A DNA stretch of 64,000 nt from assembly GCA_021234155.1 (NCBI GenBank), contig JAJEKV010000100.1, forward strand, positions 3,140,116 to 3,204,115, written 5' to 3'. How positions within the stretch are numbered: position 1 is the stretch's first letter; the number at the start of each line of letters is the position of its first letter. Shown piece by piece: positions 37,507 through 48,400 of the stretch. The stretch comes from Isoetes taiwanensis. Its lineage: Eukaryota > Streptophyta > Lycopodiopsida > Isoetales > Isoetaceae. The notes below the pieces were generated by a model. It searched no databases. It saw only the letters and a list, made by a program, of their open reading frames with translations, and was not told where the DNA came from. The translations under genes were made by a program, and so were the position numbers.

Positions 37507-38706
37507 ACAGGAAAAGCATAAATTTTCCTTCATACACTTATCATATTCAACTTTCTTCTTTTCTTCATCCATCTGTGACATTGCATTCAAAGGTAACTTA
37601 GGAATATTATGAGAAGTTTGATGGACCTGAGAGTTTGATTCATCTCTATAATTCCTCCGGAAATTTCCTTTTGTTGCTCTCACGACATTGGCATTCTTCT
37701 CCTCCTTAAGGATGCTCTTGAAATATCGAGCCTTGTGCTCTGCTTCTTCCAAGGTAAGTTGATCACATCCAACTAAGTGTTTAAGCTCCATATCTAGTCC
37801 TTGCACAAAAAGACTAGCTAATTCCTGCAGTTAAAGACTAATTATTACTTTTATAATACCTATTTAGAGAATGATGCTTGCTTAATAGAATAACTCTTGC
37901 CTTTGAATCTAACTTTGGACAATGTCGTTCCCAAGTAGAGAATTCTTGTATATAATTATCCAAGGATTGCCCTTTCTGTTTACACTCCATGAATTTGTTC
38001 ATCCGTAGATAATATGAAAGGAAGGTGGACAATATTTCGACACGAAAGAGTTCCTTTGAAAGTCTCCCAAGCCACTTCTTCATCAATCACTTTATGTGTT
38101 GCCTTATGACGATTCCACCACATTAAAGTGTTCTCAGTCAGGCTCAATGCCACTACTCCCACCTTTTCTTCTTTAGGAACTTGTCTTACAACAAAATAAT
38201 TTTCAGCCTTCCGAATCCAAGCTTCTGCCTTAACTCTATCCTTATCAAAACCATCAAATAGTTCCAACTTATATTTTTGGCAATCTCCTTAAAGCAGATG
38301 ACTTCTTTTGTGCTTGAGAACTTTCCTTCCCTTGGCTCATAGGCGTAGATGATGCCGTATCCTCTTCTTTGTTCCTTTTCCTCTGCCTAGAGTGCGAGCT
38401 TAAGGGCATAGATTCTCGTTGGTGGCTTCTCCCACTATGTGCTCTCAATACTTGTGGACCTCCCACATCTCCCCTCGCTTAATAAGAAAATTTCCCTTAA
38501 ACAAATTTTGCAAGTTATTGATCTCTCGACTGCCTTTGCCCTTTGTTGCATTCTCGATTTGCATTTGCAAGTTTTGCATTTGTTCTCAAGGCTAGCTCGA
38601 TTCAGATCAAGAAGTTGGTTCTCTATGCTTGTTTGGAAGCTTAAGAAAGCTTGCAATATAGAGGATTCTAAAGTTTTCCTCATTGTGTCAAAATTATCCT
38701 CCTCCA
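37507..38706 (-). pseudogene. Ty3/gypsy gag
   Basis: Minus-strand gag of the element whose protease and RT lie at 22,463-26,245. It starts at MEEDNFDTMRKTLESSILQ (38,706). It has the retrotransposon_gag domain (MELFDGFDKDRVKAEAWIRK, then SLTENTLMWWNRHK, 38,267-38,110), continues through LDNYIQEFSTWERHCPKLDS (37,950) and ends inside the zinc-knuckle at ENLCFSCK (37,520), where the DNA transposon has inserted. Two or three frameshifts separate the pieces. Confidence 0.85.
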
Positions 38707-40067
38707 TTGATGAGGACCGATAGATGTTCCCTAGGAGGTAGTTCCATCCGAGAATACATAGAAATTTCAGACTCAATGAACTCTCTAAATGTCTTGAAAT
38801 GACATCAAACTATCTCGAACTTTCAAAAATGCATTCCCTATCATGTTTTTGCTCCCATGATTCTTGTAGAGGCCATTTCCTTATTTATTATCTATGCCTC
38901 ATTCATTCAATTTATTGTCTTACATCCGTTGTTTACCATATCATGAACTAGGTTAGTTAGCTAATATCACATAGAATTTAAACATTAATGCTAGCAAACC
39001 ACCAAATGCCCCACCCCGTCCTACACTTGTAAGAGTCAGCTTCTACTCCTTGAGTTTCCTCAAGTTGAAGGGGAAGCAAAGATGTTTCTTAACATAGCCA
39101 TATGCTACCCATCGGTGGATTGACCCCCACAATCATAACTTCGCTACTGGGTTCCACGGATTCCACATATGTGTCCAAGCAGTGTCCCTCAAGGTCCAAC
39201 GCTTCGCCTCGCTATAATTATGTGAGATCCTCCTATGTGTTTACAGTGCTTACTGTTGCAGTCAACCTATGATAATTAAACATCGGTTATAATTTTTTTT
39301 CATTTACATTCCAATGCAAGTCCATGTACATAAAAACATTAATCTTAAATTAATCACAAAGGAAAAATTAGAGATTATGTCATGGTCCTCCATCATGGCT
39401 GGAAAGCAATTGTTATGAGTGTAACAATTGTGTAGGAATGGTTTTAATAATGAATATTTTGTGGCATGTACACACCCTAACATAAGACAACTTATTGCCT
39501 TCCATAACCATTACTCATTAAGCACACTGACACTGTCTATTTCATCACTTCTAACTATTGTGCTGATGGAAAGTAGTGGATTGCTATTTTTGAAGATTCT
39601 AGAAAAGTTCCAATTTTCAGTTACATTGTGAATTCCTCGAGGAGGTGACAAAGTACTAAATGTCAAAAGGGAATGGATAAAGACCCTAACACAAAACAGT
39701 AATAACACAAGTTCTGTCTATACGAGGTGATAAACAATCTAGAACTACCCTTAATATGTTATTGTTCTTTGTTACACGGTACTTTGTCCCATGAGTCTTG
39801 ACGCAATCATACCTCCAATATAAACCCATTTATGAGATAGGAAATAACAACTATATTCAATGGATTGCACCTACCCATACTATACTATAATATTCTACCA
39901 CAGATTCCATAGTGGGGAGTGCTCCAGTTAGGAAAAAACTAGTCCTAATACCTTGGAAATAGTATGCTGGCATTGAAAGTTATCTTGTGATAGCTTGTCC
40001 CATAAAGTCTTTGTAAATAAAAATAACTTTGAATTCATTTTTTTTTAACTAGGTTCAACCCGTGACT
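38707..40067. other. Untranslated leader of the gypsy element
   Basis: About 1.36 kb between the primer-binding site and the gag start with no supported coding region on either strand. Long leaders occur in plant Ty3/gypsy elements. Confidence 0.5.
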
Positions 40068-40080
40068 GGCTCTGATACCA
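40068..40080 (-). promoter_or_regulatory. Primer-binding site, initiator-Met tRNA type
   Basis: The minus strand reads TGGTATCAGAGCC, the usual plant retrotransposon primer site complementary to the 3' end of initiator methionine tRNA. Three to four bases upstream the sequence ends in GTCACA, a fitting 3' end of a 5' LTR, which puts the LTR to the right of 40,085. Confidence 0.85.
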
Positions 40081-40084
40081 ATTT

Positions 40085-41990
40085 TGTGACGGTCCTTCGC
40101 CCGACACCTGTCATTACCAGATTACTTCAGGTCACGCTCAAGATCCCACTGGTGCAGAACCTACACGTCGTTCCCCAAAACCCCAAATAATATGTTGCTT
40201 CTCCTTCTGATCCTAAGCTTTTGCAACAATATCTTAATGGTCGTTTTTCTCAAAAGATATGGGACGCAGTTACTTTGGCCCAAGTGAAAACTGGTCATTA
40301 TCATGCACACATAAATCCCACTTTGGCACCAGGGCCCCAAGCTTATTTGCTTGCTTCATTGTCCAGGAACAAGCTTGTAGCTATTGCATCAATTCGCATC
40401 GGGTCCCACAAAGCCACGGATTGAGACAGTAGATGGGAGCGGCCGCAATTGCCGCTGGAAGCGAGACTATGTACCGCTGCCGCCATGTGTTATTGAAGAT
40501 GAAAGCCATACTCTTCCGAAGTTGCCCCGCTTTTGAGATAGTCCGAATCATTTTTCGACCTTTTAGCATTCCATTCCACGCCTAATAACTTCTCAAAGAC
40601 ACCATCCGTGTGTATGACTTGGCATTATATATACTTGAGGTTCTAGATAAACGCTCCCGCAATTACCGAGCCCTCGCAGTCATTATCTAAGCTTGTCTAG
40701 TATCATCATTACACGCAAAGGTTTTTCCCTTGAAAACCTTTCGAGGCAGGGGTTTTTTAATCCTAGTAGTAATGATTGTACTAGCCCATTGTATGGGTCC
40801 CATGACCTATTGGTCTTCGTGGACGTTAAAAAAACTATTCTATTCTATTCTATTCCTTAAGCTACGGTCTTAATTCAAGGAAATAACCTTAACTCCGTAT
40901 AACTCGACGCGGACTAACCGCCGAGTCCGCATTATTGAGCTTCATCGCCCCACTCACGCTGTCGAAAGTGCTTGACACTCGCGGCCCGCCGCTTATTCTC
41001 CCCGGAGAGTTGTGGGCAGACCAAGCTGCTTTCTAGGCTACATGAGCGATCCCAAGTATTCCTATGCTAAAGCCAAATCTAGTACACAAGTAATATGCAT
41101 ATCTTTTTAAGAATTTCTCTCAACCAAGATGATTGGTGCCGTAGCTATCCCTGAAGGAAATAGCTTCCCATTATAAGTAGATAGGAAGTATAAACTTAGG
41201 GAAGCATGTCTAGAGAAGTGGGTAGTGCATTCAGGTGGTCATAAAATTAGCTTGGAGCGTTGGCATATCAACCCATGGTTTGGCTAGTAAATATCTTATG
41301 GAGGCTTGTCAAGGGTTAACCCATTTAAAAATTAAGGACCTTATATTTAAGAATAACAAAAACATAACAAAAGGTCGATAACAAAATACAACAAGGAATA
41401 CAAAGAAAACCTCGTGAATAAAGCAAAGAGCTTTGGCCTTGATCGCATAAGAAGATCGATCCATATACATATAGTCAAATCCGTGCTAGTTGCGGCCGAT
41501 TTTATCCACATCGATTTACCTTTTTCTGTATTGATTGCAGCCAGGGAAGATGATTCCAAGGAAGGGACCAATCCTTCCTGATAAACACAACTGCTGGTTC
41601 TATTTGAGGAGAAGACTTCGCCTGAATCTTCCTTAATCCTTGTACCCCTACTACTATTAGATCTAACCTATTGCCCTATGAATAGTAAAGCATCCATATC
41701 CAACCGCTTCTGATTTTGTTCAAATAAGCAGACGATCCCGTGAGGGATCTACCAGATCTGGTGATGGATTAAATAGGGATTTCGGCCCTTGGGTTCACAT
41801 AAAAACCCATCAGTTCATGGTTTAAAGCAGGAATAAAGGATCGAGATCTGCAAGCCCTGCTATTATTTTTCTGATGCTGCAGCTAATACTTACCTCTGTT
41901 CTTCTATATCTGCTATCAGATGGATTACCCCTTCTTAAAGAAAACATCGACATAATCTTACCTCTAAATCACTTCCTCGAATCACTACTT
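40085..41990. other. Presumed 5' LTR and unassigned repeats
   Basis: The 5' LTR of the gypsy element should start at about 40,085 (TGTGACGG on the plus strand), but its outer end was not found because no partner LTR is recognisable. A 67-codon ORF at 40,221-40,424 matches nothing I know. A short (TATTC)n run lies at about 40,835-40,858, like the tail of a small retroelement. Nothing else is supported. Confidence 0.45.
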
Positions 41991-42018
41991 GTCTCTCTCT
42001 AAGGTTGGCCACATGATC

Positions 42019-42056
42019 AAAATTGTCTCTCGCTATATACGCATAGAGACAATTTT
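42019..42056. repeat. Perfect 12-bp hairpin
   Basis: AAAATTGTCTCT at 42,019-42,030 and its reverse complement AGAGACAATTTT at 42,045-42,056, with a 14-base loop. It lies about 800 bases before the Harbinger transposase. Its role is unknown. Confidence 0.7.
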
Positions 42057-42826
42057 ATACCGTGATAGGCCGAGAGAAGATGGGGAGACGAGCTTCTCTC
42101 GCCCCAAACAAATTTATGAGCCGCTTCTCCCCCCCTCACGGAATTTTTCCTCCTATTTGTCTCCTCGATCCATCCCATATGGGATATTTCTTTCCTCAAT
42201 CGATCGCCAAAATGACAAGCTTATGGATATTTCGAGCTCGCCTTCCCGCCGGCCCCATTTGCATTTGAAATCTCTGAAAAATCCATCCCCGACACCTTCG
42301 AGGCAGAAAATCTTCGCCATAGCGCCTTTCGTGCATGGATCCGTAATACTAGGTATGATTGCAATGCTTCTAAGGGCTATTTTGCTAGGTTTAGCATTGC
42401 GTAGTTCTCGCTTGGATCTCATACAAGAGAACGAACCGAAGATCCTATGGCAATAGTCGAGGAAGAAGAGTTCAAGAAGACACCACTAGTCTTCAATGTG
42501 TATGTTCAATATTGCTCTTGGCTGCAACCTCTCACTAAGAAGACCACCCGTAAGATTTTGGGTTTGTCCGAGGCGCACTACACAATGGGATAACATTGAC
42601 AATCATGCCCGAATTGCCTTCCCTCATTTGAAGATGATATGTGGCATCAGCCTCTACGTAATGAAGAGAAGGTCATTTGAAAATTTGGTTGGACTGATTG
42701 TGCCATACCCGATCAGGCCGGTGAGAAAGTTAGGCCCCCAAGAGATCCCGTGAAAGCAAAGAGCCATGGTACTTTTTACTTTCTTGCTCATGGAGAGATG
42801 CCATTGCATGTCCGCCAAAAGATTTT

Positions 42827-43679
42827 ATGTTGGGAAGGCCACAAATCCGTAAATACACCAAGAAAGTGACCTTAATTTTAGCATCAAAGACCATGCTCTA
42901 CAAAAGGTTTGTTGCCTTACCCTCAGGTCAAAGACTACTCGACATCATCAAGGAATTTGAATATGCCACAGGTCTGCCTAATATTTTTGGTGCTGTTGAT
43001 GGTTCTCACATATTTCTGTCGCATGAAAGCCATGGAGAAAAGACAAAGGGGATGATTACTACAGCAGACACAAGAGACATTCCTGCCTCATGCAAGGTGT
43101 AGTAACACACTCTCGAATATTTGTCAATGTATGTGTTAGTAGAACAGGTTCTGTGCATGATTCCAATCAGTTTAAGAAGAGCTTACTGTACAAGAGGCTA
43201 GCATCAAAACTATTGTTCAAATGACAGGAAAAAAGATTAACAGGAGAGGGGAATTACTGGATGCAGATGTAACAGTTAGTATACCTCCAATGCTTTTGGG
43301 GGATTCAGCTTATCCAAGCAGAAGATTTTTTATTAAGGTTTTTCCAGATGGCAAGGGTGCTTCAGGCAAGTTCAATAAGAGGATTTGCAAGGGCAGGGTT
43401 TGTGTTGAGAATGGATTTGGCATAGTGAAAGAGAAATTCAGAATTTTGAAAGCTCTTCCCATTCATGTTGGTAGGACAGCCAAGATTATTCATGCTGCCT
43501 GTGTGTTGTGGAATTTCTGCATAATGGAAGACCTGGATTTGGAAATGCTGCCATTAGAACCAGAATTGCCAGATATTGCCTACTATGAGACCGAGGACAT
43601 GAATAAGAAATTGAAGAAGGAAGGGGATTTGATAAGACATGTAATTTTTCAGAATAGAGATGGTAGAAATTTAGTTTGA
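42827..43679 (+). pseudogene. PIF/Harbinger (HARBI1-like) transposase
   Basis: DDE_Tnp_4-type transposase on the plus strand in three frame-shifted pieces. 42,827-43,099 carries YATGLPNIFGAVDGSHI, with the first catalytic Asp. 43,100-43,215 carries FVNVCVSRTGSVHDSNQF, the usual second-Asp context. 43,221-43,679 carries LLGDSAYPSRRFFIK and RVCVENGFGIVKEKFRILK, the third conserved block, and ends at a normal stop. The N-terminal helix-turn-helix part may lie in the broken frames at 42,420-42,750 but is not convincing. With the Myb/SANT-like ORF1 on the opposite strand at 45,203-46,190 it makes the usual two-gene Harbinger layout. Frameshifts near 43,100 and 43,215 suggest it is inactive, unless they are sequence errors. 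Confidence 0.85.
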
Positions 43680-43900
43680 TTCATTCCATATACCTCATCT
43701 TGTTTGAGGTGTTCCCATTAATTGAATGTATTCTGCCATTTGTGGAGCAGGAATATGCACATGAACTTTTATGGAATCAGTGAATTGAAACAATGTTTGC
43801 ACAAAGAAACAATGTGCAGCAACTAAGTACTAATGTTTTCTTTTTGTGCACTTTACCTAGGTATAGCAGAAGTAAAACAATGTTTGTATCTTAAGAGATT

Positions 43901-44001
43901 GTTTGCAAACTTTAAAGAATGTTTGCAGAGTTTAAAGGAATCCTTGCAGAGTTTAAAGAATGTTTGCAGAGTTTAAATAATGTTTGCAGAGTTTAAATAA
44001 T
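43901..44001. repeat. Five tandem 20-bp units
   Basis: Five units of GTTTGCAGAGTTTAAATAAT or near variants lie head to tail between the Harbinger transposase and the start of duplication copy B. Tandem motifs of this kind can be transposase-binding sites, but that is only inferred here. Confidence 0.8.
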
Positions 44002-45202
44002 GTTTCCTTTCAGTAAATGAACATATACAGCAGGAAGTTTGCATCTGATTGAAATGAGAAGATTAAGAAGAAGATAATGAATAAGACAATGAAAAACATA
44101 ATGAACAAGATAATAGACAAGTATAGAAGATGATGATCTGATTATATTTCCAAAACTCAGGTTTGTTACATGAACAAATATGGGAAAATAGAGTTGCCAC
44201 GTAAATCTTTGGGTCCCCTCAAATGCTAATAAACTAAAACTAAACAAATAAAACTCCAAGAACCTCCTCAACTTAACCCGTCAGAATAACAAAGATTTAC
44301 GAAAAAAATGGGTTAGTAAAAATGCAGAATAAACACAACTGAAGAATATCTGTACAAATCCGAAAACCTGTATTCACATTCCAAAGATTTACAAAAATGA
44401 GGCCATTTCATCATGGTCTGAGTCCAAAATAAGGCCTATGGCCGATTCAGTATCATACAATGTTTAAGAACTTTAAACTAAACCACAAATTAAAAAAAAG
44501 GACTGAAGTTCACAAAAAAAAGGGCTGAGTTCCTGAAGAGGCTGAGTTCCTGAGACAAAAAAAGGTTCTTGAAGGCAAGAAGCTATTCTCGGGCGCTTCT
44601 CACATGCAACCGGCGAATCTGACCCTCCCAAAGGCACCATCTACCATGATGCTTGACGTGCACAAGCTCAACATGTGCTCGCTGGCGAAAGGGGGCTTGC
44701 TCAGCCCATGCAATCAACTCCGCTTCGACAAAAACCTCCTCCATAGCCATATAGCCAAGAATAACTCTTTGGCTAACAGAGGCATGGAAACTCTTGTGCT
44801 GCAGCTCCAAAATTTCGTTGGACTCCATCACCATGCCAGGCTGAAGCACTACTTGCCGCAACCGCCATTTCCCGAAGAGCTCAAGACGAAAGTAATACAG
44901 GAAATGGCGCCGACCAAGACCTTTATACCTTGCCATCTTCGAGCCCAAAACAATAAAGATTCTAGCGCGAGAAACGAGACATGCATAATGGAATTTAAAG
45001 AGACATTGTACGAAACCTTTATGGTATTATAATTTCATACTAGTCAAGATCAGGAATATTACTTCACGCTCATTTTAATTCCAATTGAGATCCCTAAACC
45101 ACTTAGAAAGGTATGTTCCATCCATACAATCATATCAACCCGAAAAAGAACATACTTTTTAACTAACTTCCATAAACCAAGAACATAACGTAAAACCAGA
45201 GA

Positions 45203-46190
45203 CTAAAAAAATTGAAAATGATAAAGGCAGACAAAGGTCCATACCTCTAGATTGCATACTAATTTGTCTCTGCTTCGATGTACCAACTTAGCAATTTCCG
45301 AAGAGTGTCTTTGGTCATTTGACAAATGCTTTCTCACATTGTAGCCATTGATTGGGCAATTTTCAAAGTATTGGCGTGACCTCATGGACTCCAATTCCCC
45401 GATCGGGTTCATGTTTTTAACAGATTCCTCCTTCATGAAATCTAATTTCCTTTTTTCATTTTCACCAAAGCCGGTAGCCATGTTTGATATCCCCGCTGCA
45501 ATTTCTTCACAATATGAACCCGAGATCTCTTTTTAGTTGTTGGCTTCCCACTAACCCCCGGCTGATTACATGCAAGCCAGACGAGGACTTGTGTCCCAAG
45601 GATTGAAAGCACTTGGAGTATCTTTGCTTAATTTTTTCTTGTGCACTTGAATTGTCTTTGCTACCACTTGCTCCATTTGCAACAGGGGGACACAGGTTAT
45701 CATCCGAACGCTTTATAAATTCTTCTTCCACAAATGAAGCATTTGTTCCAATTGTCTCATAGAATGCATCGTACATGTAGGTATTTGGAAACATATCTCA
45801 TCCCGAATGCCTCGCCCCAAATTCCCCATCATCCCCGCACCTGAATGTCTCTATCATTAGTAACTCCATGTTTCAGATCTTCCATATCTTCAAACCAAGG
45901 CCAGTAGATGGTTCTCGATCCAGTTCTCTCTGATGCCTCCTTCTCATCCCCTGAATTTGATCGCAATTTATCCCACTTGTTCCTTAACTGCCTCAAATCT
46001 TCAAGCCCATGAACCGTGGGTTGTAATTTCAACATAATCTCTCCCATTGCCCCTCAAGAAAGATTAATACTACCATTATTGTGAACCTTGTACTCCTTCA
46101 TCAAAGCAAGCATGGTGGATATTGCATTGTCCCACCAATCAACCGGAGTTTTTCCTTTTCTTGGTCGGGTTAGTAGCAAATGTGTAATTG
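45203..46190 (-). pseudogene. Harbinger-type ORF1 (Myb/SANT-like) remnant, copy B
   Basis: Minus-strand remnant. From its 5' end it reads VDWWDNAISTMLALMKEYKV (about 46,145-46,085), EIMLKLQPTVHGLEDLRQLR followed by NKWDKLRS (46,040-45,965), WPWFEDMEDLKHGVTNDRD (45,910), MYDAFYETIGTNASFVEEEF (45,780) and ELESMRSRQYFENCPINGYN (45,390-45,330). The W...NKWD pattern is that of plant Myb/SANT-like (trihelix-related) DNA-binding domains, and the layout is that of Harbinger ORF1. Stops and shifts break it. It lies opposite and convergent to the transposase ending at 43,679. Confidence 0.6.
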
Positions 46191-46736
46191 CTATCGCGGC
46201 ACAACTAAGGCTAATTCATTGGGGAGGGGTTCAGATTGAACCTCACGCAATCCATCTTCCCCGCTGATCCCTCTTCTTTCCCCTTGCAATGCCATTGGAA
46301 GCCCGTGCGTGGTTCGAATTTATCTCAATGGCCACAGATTGGGAAACTGATCCACTATCCTTTTAGTTCTTCTAGGAACCAATTTCTCACTCCTCGGGGG
46401 AATGAAAGGCTTCTTAGCAGTTGGCATGCCAGGATCTCGTTGCCTTTGTCATGTTCTTGAGACAATTTGTGTCTACTATTTCAATCTATTAGATGCTAAG
46501 AAAATGCCTATCACCAAAGCAATGAACGAATTGATGTAAAGTAATTCAAGAAATGCTTACCGGATTGAGAATTGGCGCTTAATGCTCCGCTAGGAGGGAA
46601 GGAATTGGGATCTGATTCTTGGAGCCCGCCCACCTAGAACAGAGGCCGGAATTAAGGTCGAAATTTCCGGCCTCCAAAAACGATCCCCATAATTTTTTCG
46701 GGGCGTTGGGCTTAACGGCTCATTAATTGATGGAAA

Positions 46737-46760
46737 CGCCCCTAACAGCAGTTAGGGGCG
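46737..46760. repeat. 10-bp hairpin beside the palindrome
   Basis: CGCCCCTAAC and GTTAGGGGCG separated by AGCA. It is 12 bases from the 33-bp palindrome at 46,773. Together they could be remnants of transposon ends. Confidence 0.7.
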
Positions 46761-46772
46761 AATTTACCTCTA

Positions 46773-46805
46773 AATGCGAGAGTCCACTAAGTGGACTCTC
46801 GCATT
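46773..46805. repeat. Perfect 33-bp palindrome
   Basis: AATGCGAGAGTCCACT, one central A, then the exact reverse complement. It stands between the ORF1 remnant and the LINE, and is damaged in copy A (2,638-2,672). Confidence 0.9.
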
Positions 46806-47123
46806 ACTCCCATTATCTCTCCTCTCATTTTATCTCTCGCATTATCTCTCATGGTCTCTCGGTTCTCATGTGGCCAACGCTTCTCTCTTTTTATTCCGAG
46901 ATCTCCCTCTTCCTTCCTCTTTCTCACGTTTTTCTTCCCTAATTCTTCATCATTATGCCACGTCATCTCCCTTTAATTATTTACTTAATTTAGAGCATAC
47001 AACCACAATAAAATTCACATCACATCTAAGCTTTTGGGCATCCCATTTGGCATGGACATCTCTCCCAATAGTATTTGAAAAGACATATTGGTGGGTCTGC
47101 GTCGTCACCTCAATTGGTAGAAA

Positions 47124-48400
47124 GGTGATAAGCTCTCAATGGCGGGCAGAATCATAGTAGCAAAGTCAGTGTTATGTTCCACATATATCTGCATGGCCTC
47201 AATGATCCTCGCTCCGAAAAGCAAGATGCAAGAAATCTTCTTCATTGTCCGCAATTTCATTTGGGGAGGAAATCGGAAGGTGCAAAGGGTTAATGTTGCT
47301 TGGTGGAAGTGTGTGCGCCTTAAGGTCGTGAGGGAGACTTGGAATTTTAGACCTCTCTTTCACAAAGAAGGTTCTCATCTCCAAGTTCATTTGGAAAATT
47401 CTTAGGAACGAGATTGATTCTCTCTAGATGCTTTTTGCTTTATTAGTCTTTGTCTCACTCAATCGTGTTTCATAAACTGACAGTCCCTCTGCAGCTACCT
47501 TGGGCACTATTCTTTGATATCAAACCATATGTCCATGCCTCTCCTTTCCTCAAAGGCCATCTAGGAGCTTGGAGCTTGTTCGCCCATCATTTGAAATTGA
47601 TGCCTCAACGCATGCATTCAATTGTCTGAACCACCACAGTGGATCCCGCTTACATATGTTGATCTCACGACAAACAGACGTGGATACAACATGAAGTTCT
47701 CTTTTTGGAAGATTGGTACTATGATGGCCAACCGCACCTTTGATAATTGTTCCATGACAGATTCCATCTTAAGGAGATGGATATGTTGATCTGGGTTCGA
47801 GTGGCTAATAATCTTCCACTCCACCCCCCACAAGACACCAGACATGTATGGCGATATAACTCAAAGATTGAATCTGCCAACTTTGTCAAATCATGCTATG
47901 AGCTCCTTTGCAATTCGAGAATCCCCACTCTTAAACAGTGAACTTTTTACAAGTCCCGTGAGACGATTAGGGCAATGTGGAAGTGGATTTGGAATCCAAT
48001 TGCACCACCCAAGACTTGCACTATTATGGCAAATTGTGCATCAGTCCCTAAGGGTGAACACTTGGACTCGTAAGATAAAACCTTTTATCAGTGAGTTATG
48101 TCCAATTTATGGTCTACTTCCCGAGATCTTGGAGCACCAGAGCGTTTGTATGCTCTACTATTTGGTGTTGTGGGTACAAGGATTATTCTATACTACACTA
48201 CAAAATCAAGAGGTCTTTCTAGGCATATATCCGACTAGATGGCCATGGGTAAACAAATGAGCTTTTCATCTTTGTAGGGCGTGGCTGCTTTGGAAAGAGA
48301 CGGTGTTTGAAGATTTTTAGGAACGCAATGATGCATCCGAGTGCTCTAATTCCGTTGTTGAGGTATAAACTACACATCTCATATCAGGCATCCAATCGGA
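47124..48400 (+). pseudogene. 5'-truncated L1-type LINE, end of ORF2, copy B
   Basis: Same fragment as 2,982-4,260. An open stretch at 47,139-47,405 reads MAGRIIVAKSVL and IVRNFIWGGNRKVQ, the region after the RT core of plant L1 elements. 47,747-47,941 carries WVRVANNLPLHPPQDTRHVW and NFVKSCYELL, a zf-RVT-like context. Frames differ from copy A by small indels. There is no endonuclease or RT core. Confidence 0.8.

Noticed and set aside
40221-40569. Short ORFs on both strands right of the gypsy primer site
   Set aside because: They lie where the 5' LTR should be and match no domain.
44583-45032. 142-codon plus-strand and 121-codon minus-strand ORFs at the start of copy B
   Set aside because: Neither frame is kept in copy A (428-804) and no domain is recognised on either strand.
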